A DNA stretch of 52,575 nt from an uncultured Bermanella sp. (GTDB lineage Bacteria; Pseudomonadota; Gammaproteobacteria; Pseudomonadales; Oceanobacteraceae): contig CAJXRF010000038.1 of NCBI GenBank assembly GCA_913058575.1, positions 1-52,575 of the forward strand, written 5' to 3'. Made by a program: the position numbers and the translations under genes. The notes beneath the pieces were generated by a model that saw nothing but the letters and a program-made list of their open reading frames with translations, had not been told where the DNA came from and searched no databases. Shown here piece by piece: positions 34,513-41,973 of the stretch. The first letter of the stretch is position 1. The number at the start of each line of letters is the position of its first letter.

Positions 34513-35511
34513 ATGCCTTTTTCTGAATTTTACCAAGACCTAATTAGCGACCTTAAAAATGACGACAGTCGTTTAAAAATTTGGGGTGAGCAATTAGAAG
34601 CACAATTGGCTGAGGTGCTGGTGGATCAAACCCATGGTGACATGCAGGCTTGGTCAGAAGCCTTTAAGCAATTACCCAATATTGAAAATATTAACGCCAA
34701 CATTAATCAAGATACTTTATCTTTTGAAAGTGCATTGGTGAGTGATGGGCAAAGTCAGGCATTGTTAAGCGCGTTACAATCCCTAAAACCTTGGCGTAAA
34801 GGGCCTTTTGATTTTTTTGGCCACCACATAGAAACCGAATGGCACAGTGATTGGAAATGGCAGCGCATAAGCCCACATATCTCGGATCTTAAAAACCGTA
34901 AAGTCTTAGATGTAGGTTGTGGCTCTGGCTACCATATGTGGCGTATGTTGGCCCAAGGAGCGAGTCGCGTTATTGGTGTCGACCCCAGTAAGCTTTTTTT
35001 CTGGCAATTTGAAGCGGTTAAAAAGTATTTAAAAGCGGCCCGTAACGAAAACGTACCCGCGCATTTTTTACCCTTTAAAATGGAAGACGTACCGCCTAAT
35101 TTACGCGTATTTGATACCGTGTTTTCAATGGGGGTTTTGTACCATAGACGTTCGCCCATTGAACATTTAGCTGAGCTTTACAACGCATTACGCGCGGGTG
35201 GCGAAGTGGTGTTGGAAACCCTTGTGGTTGAAGGGGAGTTGGGGCAAGTGCTTATGCCTGAAGATCGCTATGCCATGATGCGTAACGTATGGTTTTTGCC
35301 CACAGTTGATACGCTTAGCTTATGGATGCGCCGTGTGGGCTTTAAAGATGTGAAAGTGGTGGAGCAAAATTACACCAGTATTGAAGAGCAGCGTACAACT
35401 GACTGGATGGAATACAATTCCTTGAAGGATTTCCTAGACCCTAACGACCACACTAAAACCGCAGAAGGGTACCCAGCTCCGTTGCGAGCCACTTTAATTG
35501 CCCGCACCTAG
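34513..35511 (+). CDS. cmoB: tRNA U34 carboxymethyltransferase
   Basis: 332 residues, normal length. It uses carboxy-SAM made by CmoA to carboxymethylate 5-hydroxyuridine 34 in tRNA. Features are KPWRKGPFDFFGHHIETEWH, the SAM motif KVLDVGCGSGYHMWRML, then VFSMGVLYHRRSPIEHL and WFLPTVDTLSLWMRRVGFKD. It is co-transcribed with cmoA (11-bp gap) and followed by a strong terminator. Confidence 0.96.
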   Translation: MPFSEFYQDLISDLKNDDSRLKIWGEQLEAQLAEVLVDQTHGDMQAWSEAFKQLPNIENINANINQDTLSFESALVSDGQSQALLSALQSLKPWRKGPFDFFGHHIETEWHSDWKWQRISPHISDLKNRKVLDVGCGSGYHMWRMLAQGASRVIGVDPSKLFFWQFEAVKKYLKAARNENVPAHFLPFKMEDVPPNLRVFDTVFSMGVLYHRRSPIEHLAELYNALRAGGEVVLETLVVEGELGQVLMPEDRYAMMRNVWFLPTVDTLSLWMRRVGFKDVKVVEQNYTSIEEQRTTDWMEYNSLKDFLDPNDHTKTAEGYPAPLRATLIART

Positions 35512-35577
35512 CCATAAAGCTCAAAGGAGCGTGTTTTTAGTGGTGGTATTTCGAACTATTTTCTCAAACTAAGCTCT

Positions 35578-35614
35578 AAAAAAGGCCCTATATGTGCATT
35601 ATAGGGCCTTTTTT
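35578..35614 (+). terminator. Bidirectional terminator after cmoB
   Basis: AAAAAAGGCCCTAT pairs perfectly with ATAGGGCCTTTTTT around a ~9-base loop. The T-run on the plus strand makes a classical intrinsic terminator, and the A-run lets it also work on the minus strand. Confidence 0.9.
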
Positions 35615-35719
35615 ATGATCATTTTAAATGTGTGGTGAATGGCACCTTGGTGCGTAAACGGGTTATTAAGTTTATGGCATTAATAACGGCTAAGTGCCCG
35701 CGCTAACGGGCTTCAGTTC

Positions 35720-35747
35720 TTGCTTAGGCTATTTTTTTTGTTATGCT
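35720..35747 (+). promoter_or_regulatory. Probable sigma-70 promoter of the outer-membrane protein gene
   Basis: TTGCTT (35720-35725) and TATGCT (35742-35747) are 16 bp apart. The predicted start site would give a leader of about 15-20 bases containing AGAGG before the ATG at 35771. Confidence 0.5.
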
Positions 35748-35770
35748 CTTGGCCCACAGAGGTTATATAC

Positions 35771-36421
35771 ATGAATTCTTTATTGGCAAAGGTCACCGCC
35801 CCGTTCATTTTTGGGGTTTTAACACTATCGGCAGCATCTGCAAGCGCCGAATACGACACTCTATTTATTGATGCCGCTCAGGGCGATGAGATGACTCATG
35901 TGCGCTTGGGCATAGGTGAAACACCAGCAGGTGAAGAAGGTGAAAAAGTCACCAGCATGTTTTACTTAAGCTATTTCAATAGTGAAGATAATATAAAGCG
36001 CGGCACGACAAGTATTGAAGATGGAGAAACTGAAATTTTGGCCATTGGTGCAGGTGGCTTCGGTTACCTAACGGATCCCAATGAAAATGGCGGCGCTGAA
36101 TTTGATTTTGAATTATCCAGAACAGAAATAGATGATTTAGACTACAAACGCACTGGTATTGGTTTTAGGACTCAGCTTTTTGTACCTGTGGCGGCTGGCT
36201 TACAAGCCAACATTGGTTTTAATTTACGCCCCTACTTTTTAAGCCCTGATTGGGATGATGAATCAAAACTTGAGTTTGAATACCAAGGCGGCCTTGAATA
36301 TGCTTTTACTTGGGATGTAGCTGTATACGCTCATTATCGTTATGTGGCGCTAATTGATTCAGACGATAAAGAAGTTAAGTTAGCCGAAGGCACTGTATTT
36401 GGTTTGCGTGCTCGTTTTTAA
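35771..36421 (+). CDS. Small outer-membrane beta-barrel protein
   Basis: 216 residues from the ATG at 35771, with AGAGG upstream; the frame opens earlier without one. The signal peptide ends SAASASA-E. The mature part alternates polar and hydrophobic residues in strand-like segments (TSMFYLSYFN, ILAIGAGGFGYLT, RTGIGFRTQLFVPVA, LQANIGFNLRPYF). It ends in a terminal aromatic, GTVFGLRARF, the usual outer-membrane assembly signal. An 8- to 10-strand barrel is likely. The exact family is not recognised, and the function could be structural or a small-molecule channel. Confidence 0.75.
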   Translation: MNSLLAKVTAPFIFGVLTLSAASASAEYDTLFIDAAQGDEMTHVRLGIGETPAGEEGEKVTSMFYLSYFNSEDNIKRGTTSIEDGETEILAIGAGGFGYLTDPNENGGAEFDFELSRTEIDDLDYKRTGIGFRTQLFVPVAAGLQANIGFNLRPYFLSPDWDDESKLEFEYQGGLEYAFTWDVAVYAHYRYVALIDSDDKEVKLAEGTVFGLRARF

Positions 36422-36442
36422 TTTTACATTTTTGTGTTTTAC

Positions 36443-36459
36443 AGGGGCTGATTGCCCCT
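36443..36459 (+). terminator. Short hairpin between barrel protein and aminotransferase genes
   Basis: AGGGGC-TGATT-GCCCCT is a 6-bp stem with a 5-base loop followed by TT only. It lies 14 bases before the GTG of the next gene. It may be a weak terminator or influence translation of the aminotransferase. Confidence 0.45.
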
Positions 36460-36473
36460 TTGGATAAATTTTT

Positions 36474-37691
36474 GTGATCCCCACAACGCCCATTTTACCT
36501 CCTAAAGATTTGCCGCTAAATAATATTCTACCCGATGAACCCTTATTACTAATGGGAGCGGGACCTGTCCCTGTGTCTCAAAAAGTAGCCATGGCCAACT
36601 CGGTGGTGATTAACCACTTGGGTGAAACCATGAATAAGGTGATTGAGCGAGTGCGAGTCATGTCTCAGTACGTTTTTCAGACACGCAGCCCTCATATTAT
36701 TGGTGTAGCAGGTCCTGGTAGTGCAGCCATGGAAATGGCCATCACCAATTTACTGTGGCCTGGACGAAAAGTATTAAGCATTAATAACGGTTTTTTCAGC
36801 AGTCGCTTAGCGGAAATGGCTGAACGAGTGGGGGCCCAGGTAACGGTGTACACGCCACCTGCCGGACATGAAGCTTGTGCCAAAGAAGTTGAAGAGTTGA
36901 TAAGTAATGGGGACTTTGATGTGGTGACCATGGTGCAAGGGGAGACCTCCTGCACTGTTTGGAATAGTCAGCTCGCTCAAATTACTCAATTAGCACATCA
37001 ACATGGCGTGCTATCTATTGTTGATGCAGTTTGTACGTTAAGTACCATGCCACTTCAAATGGATGACTGGCAGGTAGATGTGGTGATTACCGGTGGGCAA
37101 AAAGGGCTGGCTTCTATTCCAGGAGTCTCGCTCATTGCGTTTAGTGAACATGTTTGGCCAGTGATCATGGAGCGTACCGTGCCCATGCCTCATTGGTGTT
37201 TAGATGTTCGCTTGGCAAGTGAGTTTTGGGAGAAAAAAGGGTATCACTACACTGCACCTGTTAGTGGGATTTTGGCTTTGCATGAAGCATTGCGCCAAGT
37301 GTGTTTAGAAACATTAGAAAAGCGTTTCGAGCGTCATTTAGTTTGCAGTAATGCACTTCAAATGGCCATTGAAGCCATGGGATTGAAGCTGTTTATTGAG
37401 CCAGAAAGTCGACTTAATAGTGTGGTGGGCATAGTGGTTCCAGAAGGTGTAGACAGTGCCCAAGTGCTGACTAATATGTCTAATCTTTACAAAGTAGAAA
37501 TTTCAGGGTCATTTGGTTTGCCCATTATTCGTATTGGCCAAATGGGCGAACAGAGTCGTGCCCATAACTTATATCGTACCTTGCATGCATTGGGCATGAG
37601 TATGAAAAGCTGTGGCGCCAGTATCGATTTGCCCGCGGGCATGGCCGAGCTTGAGCGTATTCTAGACACCAAGGATGATTTAACCGCTTAA
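36474..37691 (+). CDS. Class V aminotransferase (alanine-glyoxylate/serine-pyruvate type)
   Basis: 405 residues from a GTG start. PLP-dependent fold type I enzyme. LLMGAGPVPVSQKVAMA is the family's opening motif. VAGPGSAAMEMAITNL binds the phosphate, SIVDAVCTLSTMPL carries the aspartate under the ring, and K210 in VITGGQKGLAS forms the Schiff base. A C-terminal IIRIGQMGEQS with the carboxylate-binding arginine is present. Such enzymes transaminate glyoxylate with alanine or serine, or process purine-derived ureidoglycine. The substrate cannot be told. It is separated by a small hairpin from the barrel protein gene. Confidence 0.88.
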   Translation: MIPTTPILPPKDLPLNNILPDEPLLLMGAGPVPVSQKVAMANSVVINHLGETMNKVIERVRVMSQYVFQTRSPHIIGVAGPGSAAMEMAITNLLWPGRKVLSINNGFFSSRLAEMAERVGAQVTVYTPPAGHEACAKEVEELISNGDFDVVTMVQGETSCTVWNSQLAQITQLAHQHGVLSIVDAVCTLSTMPLQMDDWQVDVVITGGQKGLASIPGVSLIAFSEHVWPVIMERTVPMPHWCLDVRLASEFWEKKGYHYTAPVSGILALHEALRQVCLETLEKRFERHLVCSNALQMAIEAMGLKLFIEPESRLNSVVGIVVPEGVDSAQVLTNMSNLYKVEISGSFGLPIIRIGQMGEQSRAHNLYRTLHALGMSMKSCGASIDLPAGMAELERILDTKDDLTA

Positions 37692-38039
37692 TTTTTACTA
37701 AAATGAGTTGTGCATTACTTCTTTAAGGATTAATGCATAGTCTCATTAGCTTTTTCATTCCCTTTAAAAATGTTTCTAAATAGTACTCGTACTTCTTCAT
37801 TGTCTTTAGCTAAGTGCCTGATTTACTTATGAAATCAAATTTCAATTATATTACGCTCTTCTCCCACAGCTCTGTTTTCATTTTGGCTACTATTGATAAG
37901 TAATTTATGGGGCGTGGAAATGAGTGATGAGTGAGTCTACAAACTTAACCAAATGCAAATTTATAAATGGACATAAATGTTGAGTTAGAGTTTTATCGCT
38001 CACCCTTATAATTTGTGCGTAGCCTGCAGTAGAGCACCA
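37692..38039. other. ~350-bp intergenic region with a candidate promoter
   Basis: An inverted repeat TGCATTA / TAATGCA (37711-37737) with a 13-base gap and no T-run follows the aminotransferase. A perfect TATAAT lies at 38007-38012 without a good -35, about 28 bases before the small frame at 38040. Otherwise the stretch is AT-rich with no recognisable gene. Confidence 0.45.
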
Positions 38040-38234
38040 ATGACCGTACTAGGAAAAAGACTGCTATGCTTAAAATATGAACACAATGTCGATCTAAAGG
38101 CGGTAATACGAGAACAATTAGAACCTGTTAAACAGGTTATTCGTGATGTGACACGGATTAACCCCGAACGCTACTACTTTAATTTGGCGCAAAAGGTTAA
38201 AATCCCGCGCTTCATGAATACCACTGGCAGTTAA
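38040..38234 (+). CDS. Possible small basic protein, 64 aa
   Basis: A 64-residue frame from ATG 38040 (the open frame continues to a TTG at 38013). It is basic, with KAVIREQLEPVKQVIRDVTR as a probable amphipathic helix, then PERYYFNLAQKVKIPRF. No family is recognised. Support comes from a TATAAT box 28 bases upstream and a plausible codon pattern. Against it are the weak ribosome site (TAGAG) and the short length. It ends 72 bp before nhaB on the same strand and may be a leader gene for it. Confidence 0.35.
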   Translation: MTVLGKRLLCLKYEHNVDLKAVIREQLEPVKQVIRDVTRINPERYYFNLAQKVKIPRFMNTTGS

Positions 38235-38306
38235 ATTCAAAACAACGATTTTTATTGAATTTAACGGTTCTAAATGGATTTTAGTCATCACAATAAGATT
38301 GAGTAT

Positions 38307-39797
38307 ATGAGCAGTCTGTATAAAAACTTTTTGGGCAACAGCCCTTCTTGGTATAAAAAAGCCATCATCGCTTTTTTATTGATCAACCCGCTGTTGGTCA
38401 TGATTCCTGATATCGGTTATACCGTGGCAGGTTGGGCATTAATTTTAGAATTTATTTTCACTTTAGCATTGGCTCTAAAATGCTATCCGCTTCAGCCTGG
38501 TGGTTTGCTAGTGGTGGAAGCCGTGTTTCTGGGAATGACCAGTCCTGATAATATTTACCACGAAGTGAGCGCTAACCTTGAAGTAATATTGTTGCTGATG
38601 TTTATGGTGGCGGGTATTTACTTCATGCAAAATCTCCTGCTATTTGTTTTTACCAAGCTATTGATAAATGTGCGCTCAAAAATAGGTTTATCCCTTACTT
38701 TTAGTGTGATGGCAGCTGTTTTATCAGCATTTTTAGACGCCTTAACCGTAACCGCAGTTATTATTGCTGTGGGTGTTGGCTTTTACAGTGTTTATCATAA
38801 GGTGGCATCGGGCCGTGATTATCATCACGATCACGATCACGGGGATGATAAAACGGTACATGACCACCACAAAGAAGACTTGCTGAATTTCCGAGCTTTT
38901 TTACGTAGCTTATTAATGCACGGTGCCGTAGGTACTGCTCTAGGGGGGGTTGCCACTTTAGTGGGTGAGCCGCAAAACTTGCTGATTGCAGAAAAAGCCG
39001 GTTGGGATTTCATCCAGTTTTTCTTAGCCGTGGCTCCAGTATCTATTCCTGTGTTCTTTGCCGGCCTAATGACTGTGGTGGTCGTTGAGAAGTTTAAACT
39101 GTTTGGTTATGGCGCCACATTGCCTGAACCTGTGTTTGATATCTTGCGTGAATATGACATACATGAATCTAAAAAACGCAGCAAATCTGCTGTGGCGCAA
39201 TTATGGGTGCAAGCTGCTGCTGCTGTTTTCCTTGTGATTGCACTGGCCTTGCATCTTGCGCCAGTGGGGTTAATTGGTTTGACAATTATTGTGCTGCAAA
39301 CTGCGCTTAACGGCATTACAGAAGAACACCGAATAGGTCATGCATTTGAAGAAGCGTTGCCTTTTACCTCGTTGCTGGTGGTATTTTTTGCAGTGGTGGC
39401 GGTAATACACGACCAACACTTATTCCAACCAATTATCGACTGGGTATTCTCACAAAGCCTTGAAGCTCAACCTTTAATCATGTTCTTTGCTAACGGTTTC
39501 TTATCTGTGATCAGTGACAATGTGTTTGTGGCCACTGTTTACATTAATGAAGTGAAGGCCGCGTTTGATGCTGGCAACATTAGCCGTGAACATTTCGAAT
39601 TATTGGCTGTGGCAGTAAACACCGGAACCAACTTGCCAAGTGTGGCCACGCCAAATGGTCAGGCAGCGTTCTTGTTCTTATTAACGTCTGCCATAGCACC
39701 GTTAATTCGATTGTCATACGGTAAAATGGTTATTATGGCGTTCCCTTATACGGTGGTATTAACCGTGGTCGGGGCTATTTGTGTGGCCAACCTATAA
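38307..39797 (+). CDS. nhaB: Na+/H+ antiporter NhaB
   Basis: 496 residues from the ATG at 38307, which gives the family N-terminus [17 protein letters not shown]; an upstream in-frame ATG exists at 38274. It is an inner-membrane protein with about a dozen helices. Family landmarks are [37 protein letters not shown], then [19 protein letters not shown], and [18 protein letters not shown] near the end. It exports sodium in exchange for protons, relevant in seawater. A His/Asp-rich cytoplasmic loop (~172-190, HHDHDHGDD, then HDHHKED) is unusual and could sense pH or metal. An intrinsic terminator follows. Confidence 0.93.
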   Translation: MSSLYKNFLGNSPSWYKKAIIAFLLINPLLVMIPDIGYTVAGWALILEFIFTLALALKCYPLQPGGLLVVEAVFLGMTSPDNIYHEVSANLEVILLLMFMVAGIYFMQNLLLFVFTKLLINVRSKIGLSLTFSVMAAVLSAFLDALTVTAVIIAVGVGFYSVYHKVASGRDYHHDHDHGDDKTVHDHHKEDLLNFRAFLRSLLMHGAVGTALGGVATLVGEPQNLLIAEKAGWDFIQFFLAVAPVSIPVFFAGLMTVVVVEKFKLFGYGATLPEPVFDILREYDIHESKKRSKSAVAQLWVQAAAAVFLVIALALHLAPVGLIGLTIIVLQTALNGITEEHRIGHAFEEALPFTSLLVVFFAVVAVIHDQHLFQPIIDWVFSQSLEAQPLIMFFANGFLSVISDNVFVATVYINEVKAAFDAGNISREHFELLAVAVNTGTNLPSVATPNGQAAFLFLLTSAIAPLIRLSYGKMVIMAFPYTVVLTVVGAICVANL

Positions 39798-39837
39798 TTG
39801 AAGCTTAATTATAAAATGCTTAAATATTAAGCACTTT

Positions 39838-39869
39838 AAGGGCTGATTTTTTATTAAATCGGCCCTTTT
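39838..39869 (+). terminator. Intrinsic terminator after nhaB
   Basis: AAGGGCTGATTT pairs with AAATCGGCCCTT (one G-U) around TTTATT, and a T-rich stretch follows. It lies 40 bases after the nhaB stop. Confidence 0.85.
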
Positions 39870-39909
39870 ACTTTTTGTCTTTTAGATTGCTAATTCCAAG
39901 AGAATATAA

Positions 39910-40773
39910 ATGCTAAGTTATCGACACAGCTTCCATGCTGGTAATCATGCTGATGTGCTTAAACACTGGTTATGCGTATTAACCGCTCAATATATGGGGC
40001 AAAAAGATAAGCCATTTCTGTATGTGGACACTCATGCGGCAGTGGGGGTTTATAGCCTTCAGAGTCGAGACGCTAAGAAAACGTCAGAATCAGACGGCGG
40101 TATTAAGGCTATTTGGGGTAAAAAAGTTCCAGCTGTCATGCAGCCTTATATGGATTTGGTTCAGTCTATTAATAAAAGTGAAAAATTAAATTTGTACCCC
40201 GGCAGCCCCTGGTTTGTTCAGCAGTGCTTAAGAGCACAGGATAAAGCTCGACTGTATGAGTTGCACCCGCAAGATTTTGTATTGCTGAATAAAAACTTTA
40301 AAGAGTATCGTAATGTAAAAGCCGAGAAAGCAGACGGCTTCGTAGGGGTGAAATCCTTATTACCCCCTCCACAAAAGCGTGCCATGGTGGTGATAGACCC
40401 ACCTTATGAACAAGAACATGAATACAAAATGGTGGTGCAATCGGTTAAAGACAGTCTAAAGCGTTTTCCAGGTGGTACTTTTGTCGTGTGGTATCCGCTG
40501 ATCAATCGCCGGTCTATGAACAGTGCCAATAAACAAAACATGGCTGAAAAAATGGCGGGTCAGTTGAGCCGCTTGGGTGCTAAGAGTTTTCTGGATGTGC
40601 GTTTTTGGGTAAATGGAAAAGATGAAAACCCTGGCATGTATGGCAGTGGTTTGGCTGTCATTAACCCGCCGTGGAATTTAGCGGGTCAGCTTGAAGAAGG
40701 CATGCCATTCTTAGTGGAAAATTTAGGGCAGACGGAGCAGGCTGGGTACTCAGTTGATTACCTAGAAGGCTAA
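39910..40773 (+). CDS. rlmJ: 23S rRNA (adenine(2030)-N6)-methyltransferase
   Basis: 287 residues, normal length. The N-terminus LSYRHSFHAGNHADVLKHW is diagnostic. LYVDTHAAVGVYSL carries the SAM-binding region, and MVVIDPPYEQEHEY is the DPPY catalytic motif for adenine N6 methylation. It modifies A2030 of 23S rRNA. It is a single gene between the nhaB terminator and a long hairpin. Confidence 0.95.
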   Translation: MLSYRHSFHAGNHADVLKHWLCVLTAQYMGQKDKPFLYVDTHAAVGVYSLQSRDAKKTSESDGGIKAIWGKKVPAVMQPYMDLVQSINKSEKLNLYPGSPWFVQQCLRAQDKARLYELHPQDFVLLNKNFKEYRNVKAEKADGFVGVKSLLPPPQKRAMVVIDPPYEQEHEYKMVVQSVKDSLKRFPGGTFVVWYPLINRRSMNSANKQNMAEKMAGQLSRLGAKSFLDVRFWVNGKDENPGMYGSGLAVINPPWNLAGQLEEGMPFLVENLGQTEQAGYSVDYLEG

Positions 40774-40785
40774 GTTAAATATGAA

Positions 40786-40814
40786 TCAGGGTGGTGAAAT
40801 ACTCACCACCCTGA
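40786..40814 (+). terminator. Long hairpin after rlmJ
   Basis: TCAGGGTGGTGA and TCACCACCCTGA form a perfect 12-bp stem with a 5-base loop, 12 bases after the stop. It lacks a T-run, so it may act as an mRNA stabiliser or a bidirectional barrier between rlmJ and the convergent mgtC-like gene. Confidence 0.6.
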
Positions 40815-40868
40815 TTACGTTGGTGAATGATGTTACTGAGCAGTTGATGAATTTTTTAGGCTGACCCA

Positions 40869-41360
40869 CTATTCATCGTCTCGGTTACGCCAATTACTGT
40901 AACGGCTTTGCATATGACGCCCTAAGTGCTGGCTGTAGTCTTCAAATAAATCCACACCAAATAAAATCACCACCACCACAAACGACAACTTAAAGGCGCT
41001 GCCTAATTGGCCTATACCAATACACACGCCAACAGCGGCTAACGTCCAAATGGTCGCGGCACTGGTTACCCCATAAACACTGCGACCTTTACTTAGCATC
41101 ACCCCTGCGCCCAAAAAACCTATTCCTGTAATCACTTGTCCAATAATTCTAGAAGGGTCAGACATATTGGCTTCTTGAGAGACATAAATTGAACAAGCCA
41201 TAAAGATATAGGTGCCCAGAATGATAAGAGCTGAAGTTCTAATGCCTGCGGGCTTACCACGCAATTGCCGCTCAATACCAATGATGGTGCCACAGGCAAG
41301 AGCCGTGAAAATTGCAGGCCAATTGAAAGGAGTGATATCTAGCAGTGATTGTGTATCCAT
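40869..41360 (-). CDS. MgtC/SapB family membrane protein
   Basis: 163 residues with four to five transmembrane helices. Family motifs are ALACGTIIGIERQLRGKPAG and RTSALIILGTYIFMACS, then QVITGIGFLGAGVMLSKG and VYGVTSAATIWTLAAVGVCI. It has only the N-terminal membrane domain and lacks the C-terminal ACT-like domain of pathogen MgtC. Such short SapB-type proteins are inner-membrane proteins of uncertain function, linked to low-magnesium survival and ATPase control in some species. It is convergent with rlmJ. Confidence 0.88.
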   Translation of the reverse strand: MDTQSLLDITPFNWPAIFTALACGTIIGIERQLRGKPAGIRTSALIILGTYIFMACSIYVSQEANMSDPSRIIGQVITGIGFLGAGVMLSKGRSVYGVTSAATIWTLAAVGVCIGIGQLGSAFKLSFVVVVILFGVDLFEDYSQHLGRHMQSRYSNWRNRDDE

Positions 41361-41514
41361 ACTCTTTAAACATAGTTAAAAAAAGCTTTTTCAGCGAGTG
41401 GATTTGGGAAAATTAATAATATGAGCGCGCAGATAGGCGCGAATAAAGCATTGAAAAATAAAGGGTAAAGCAAGTTGGTGGTTTTTTGATCTGCTCTGGA
41501 GGGGCGGTAAATAC

Positions 41515-41545
41515 AAAAATGAAAGCCCAATACATTAGGGCTTTC
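41515..41545 (-). terminator. Intrinsic terminator of ppnP
   Basis: Read on the minus strand, GAAAGCCC pairs with GGGCTTTC around a 9-base loop and is followed by ATTTTTG. It lies 15 bases past the ppnP stop. Confidence 0.85.
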
Positions 41546-41560
41546 GCATGGATCACTTAA

Positions 41561-41842
41561 TTATTCGTAAGTGCAAAGGTAAGCGGTTTCAGTGGCCACT
41601 TGAACACCAAAGCTCACATTAGCTTCTACTTTAAAAGACTCGCCTTGTTTGAAGGTGTTCCAATCATCTTGGCCTGGCAATTTAATGGTTAATGCACCGC
41701 TAACAACCGTCATGGTTTCTTTTTGGCTAGTGCCAAATTCGTACTCACCTGGCGCCATTACACCTACGGTAGAAGGCAGTTCTTCACCTTTAAAGGCGAT
41801 GGATTTTACTTTACCGTCGAAATATTCATTTACATCAAACAT
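41561..41842 (-). CDS. ppnP: Pyrimidine/purine nucleoside phosphorylase
   Basis: 93 residues from the second ATG (41842). GAGGAT lies eight bases before it, whereas the first ATG at 41848 is too close to that site. It is a small cupin-fold enzyme that phosphorolyses nucleosides broadly. Family motifs are [32 protein letters not shown], then ALTIKLPGQ, and [16 protein letters not shown]. The length matches E. coli PpnP. It is a single-gene transcript with its own terminator. Confidence 0.93.
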   Translation of the reverse strand: MFDVNEYFDGKVKSIAFKGEELPSTVGVMAPGEYEFGTSQKETMTVVSGALTIKLPGQDDWNTFKQGESFKVEANVSFGVQVATETAYLCTYE

Positions 41843-41973
41843 CTGCATATCCTCAATAATAGATTTTGTAAGGGTTTTAAAATTTGGGCGGCGATTCTAT
41901 CACTTTTAATTCTTCCTTGTTAAACAAAATCCCTCGTCGGCCATTTCAAACATTGAAACAATAAATCAGCCAA

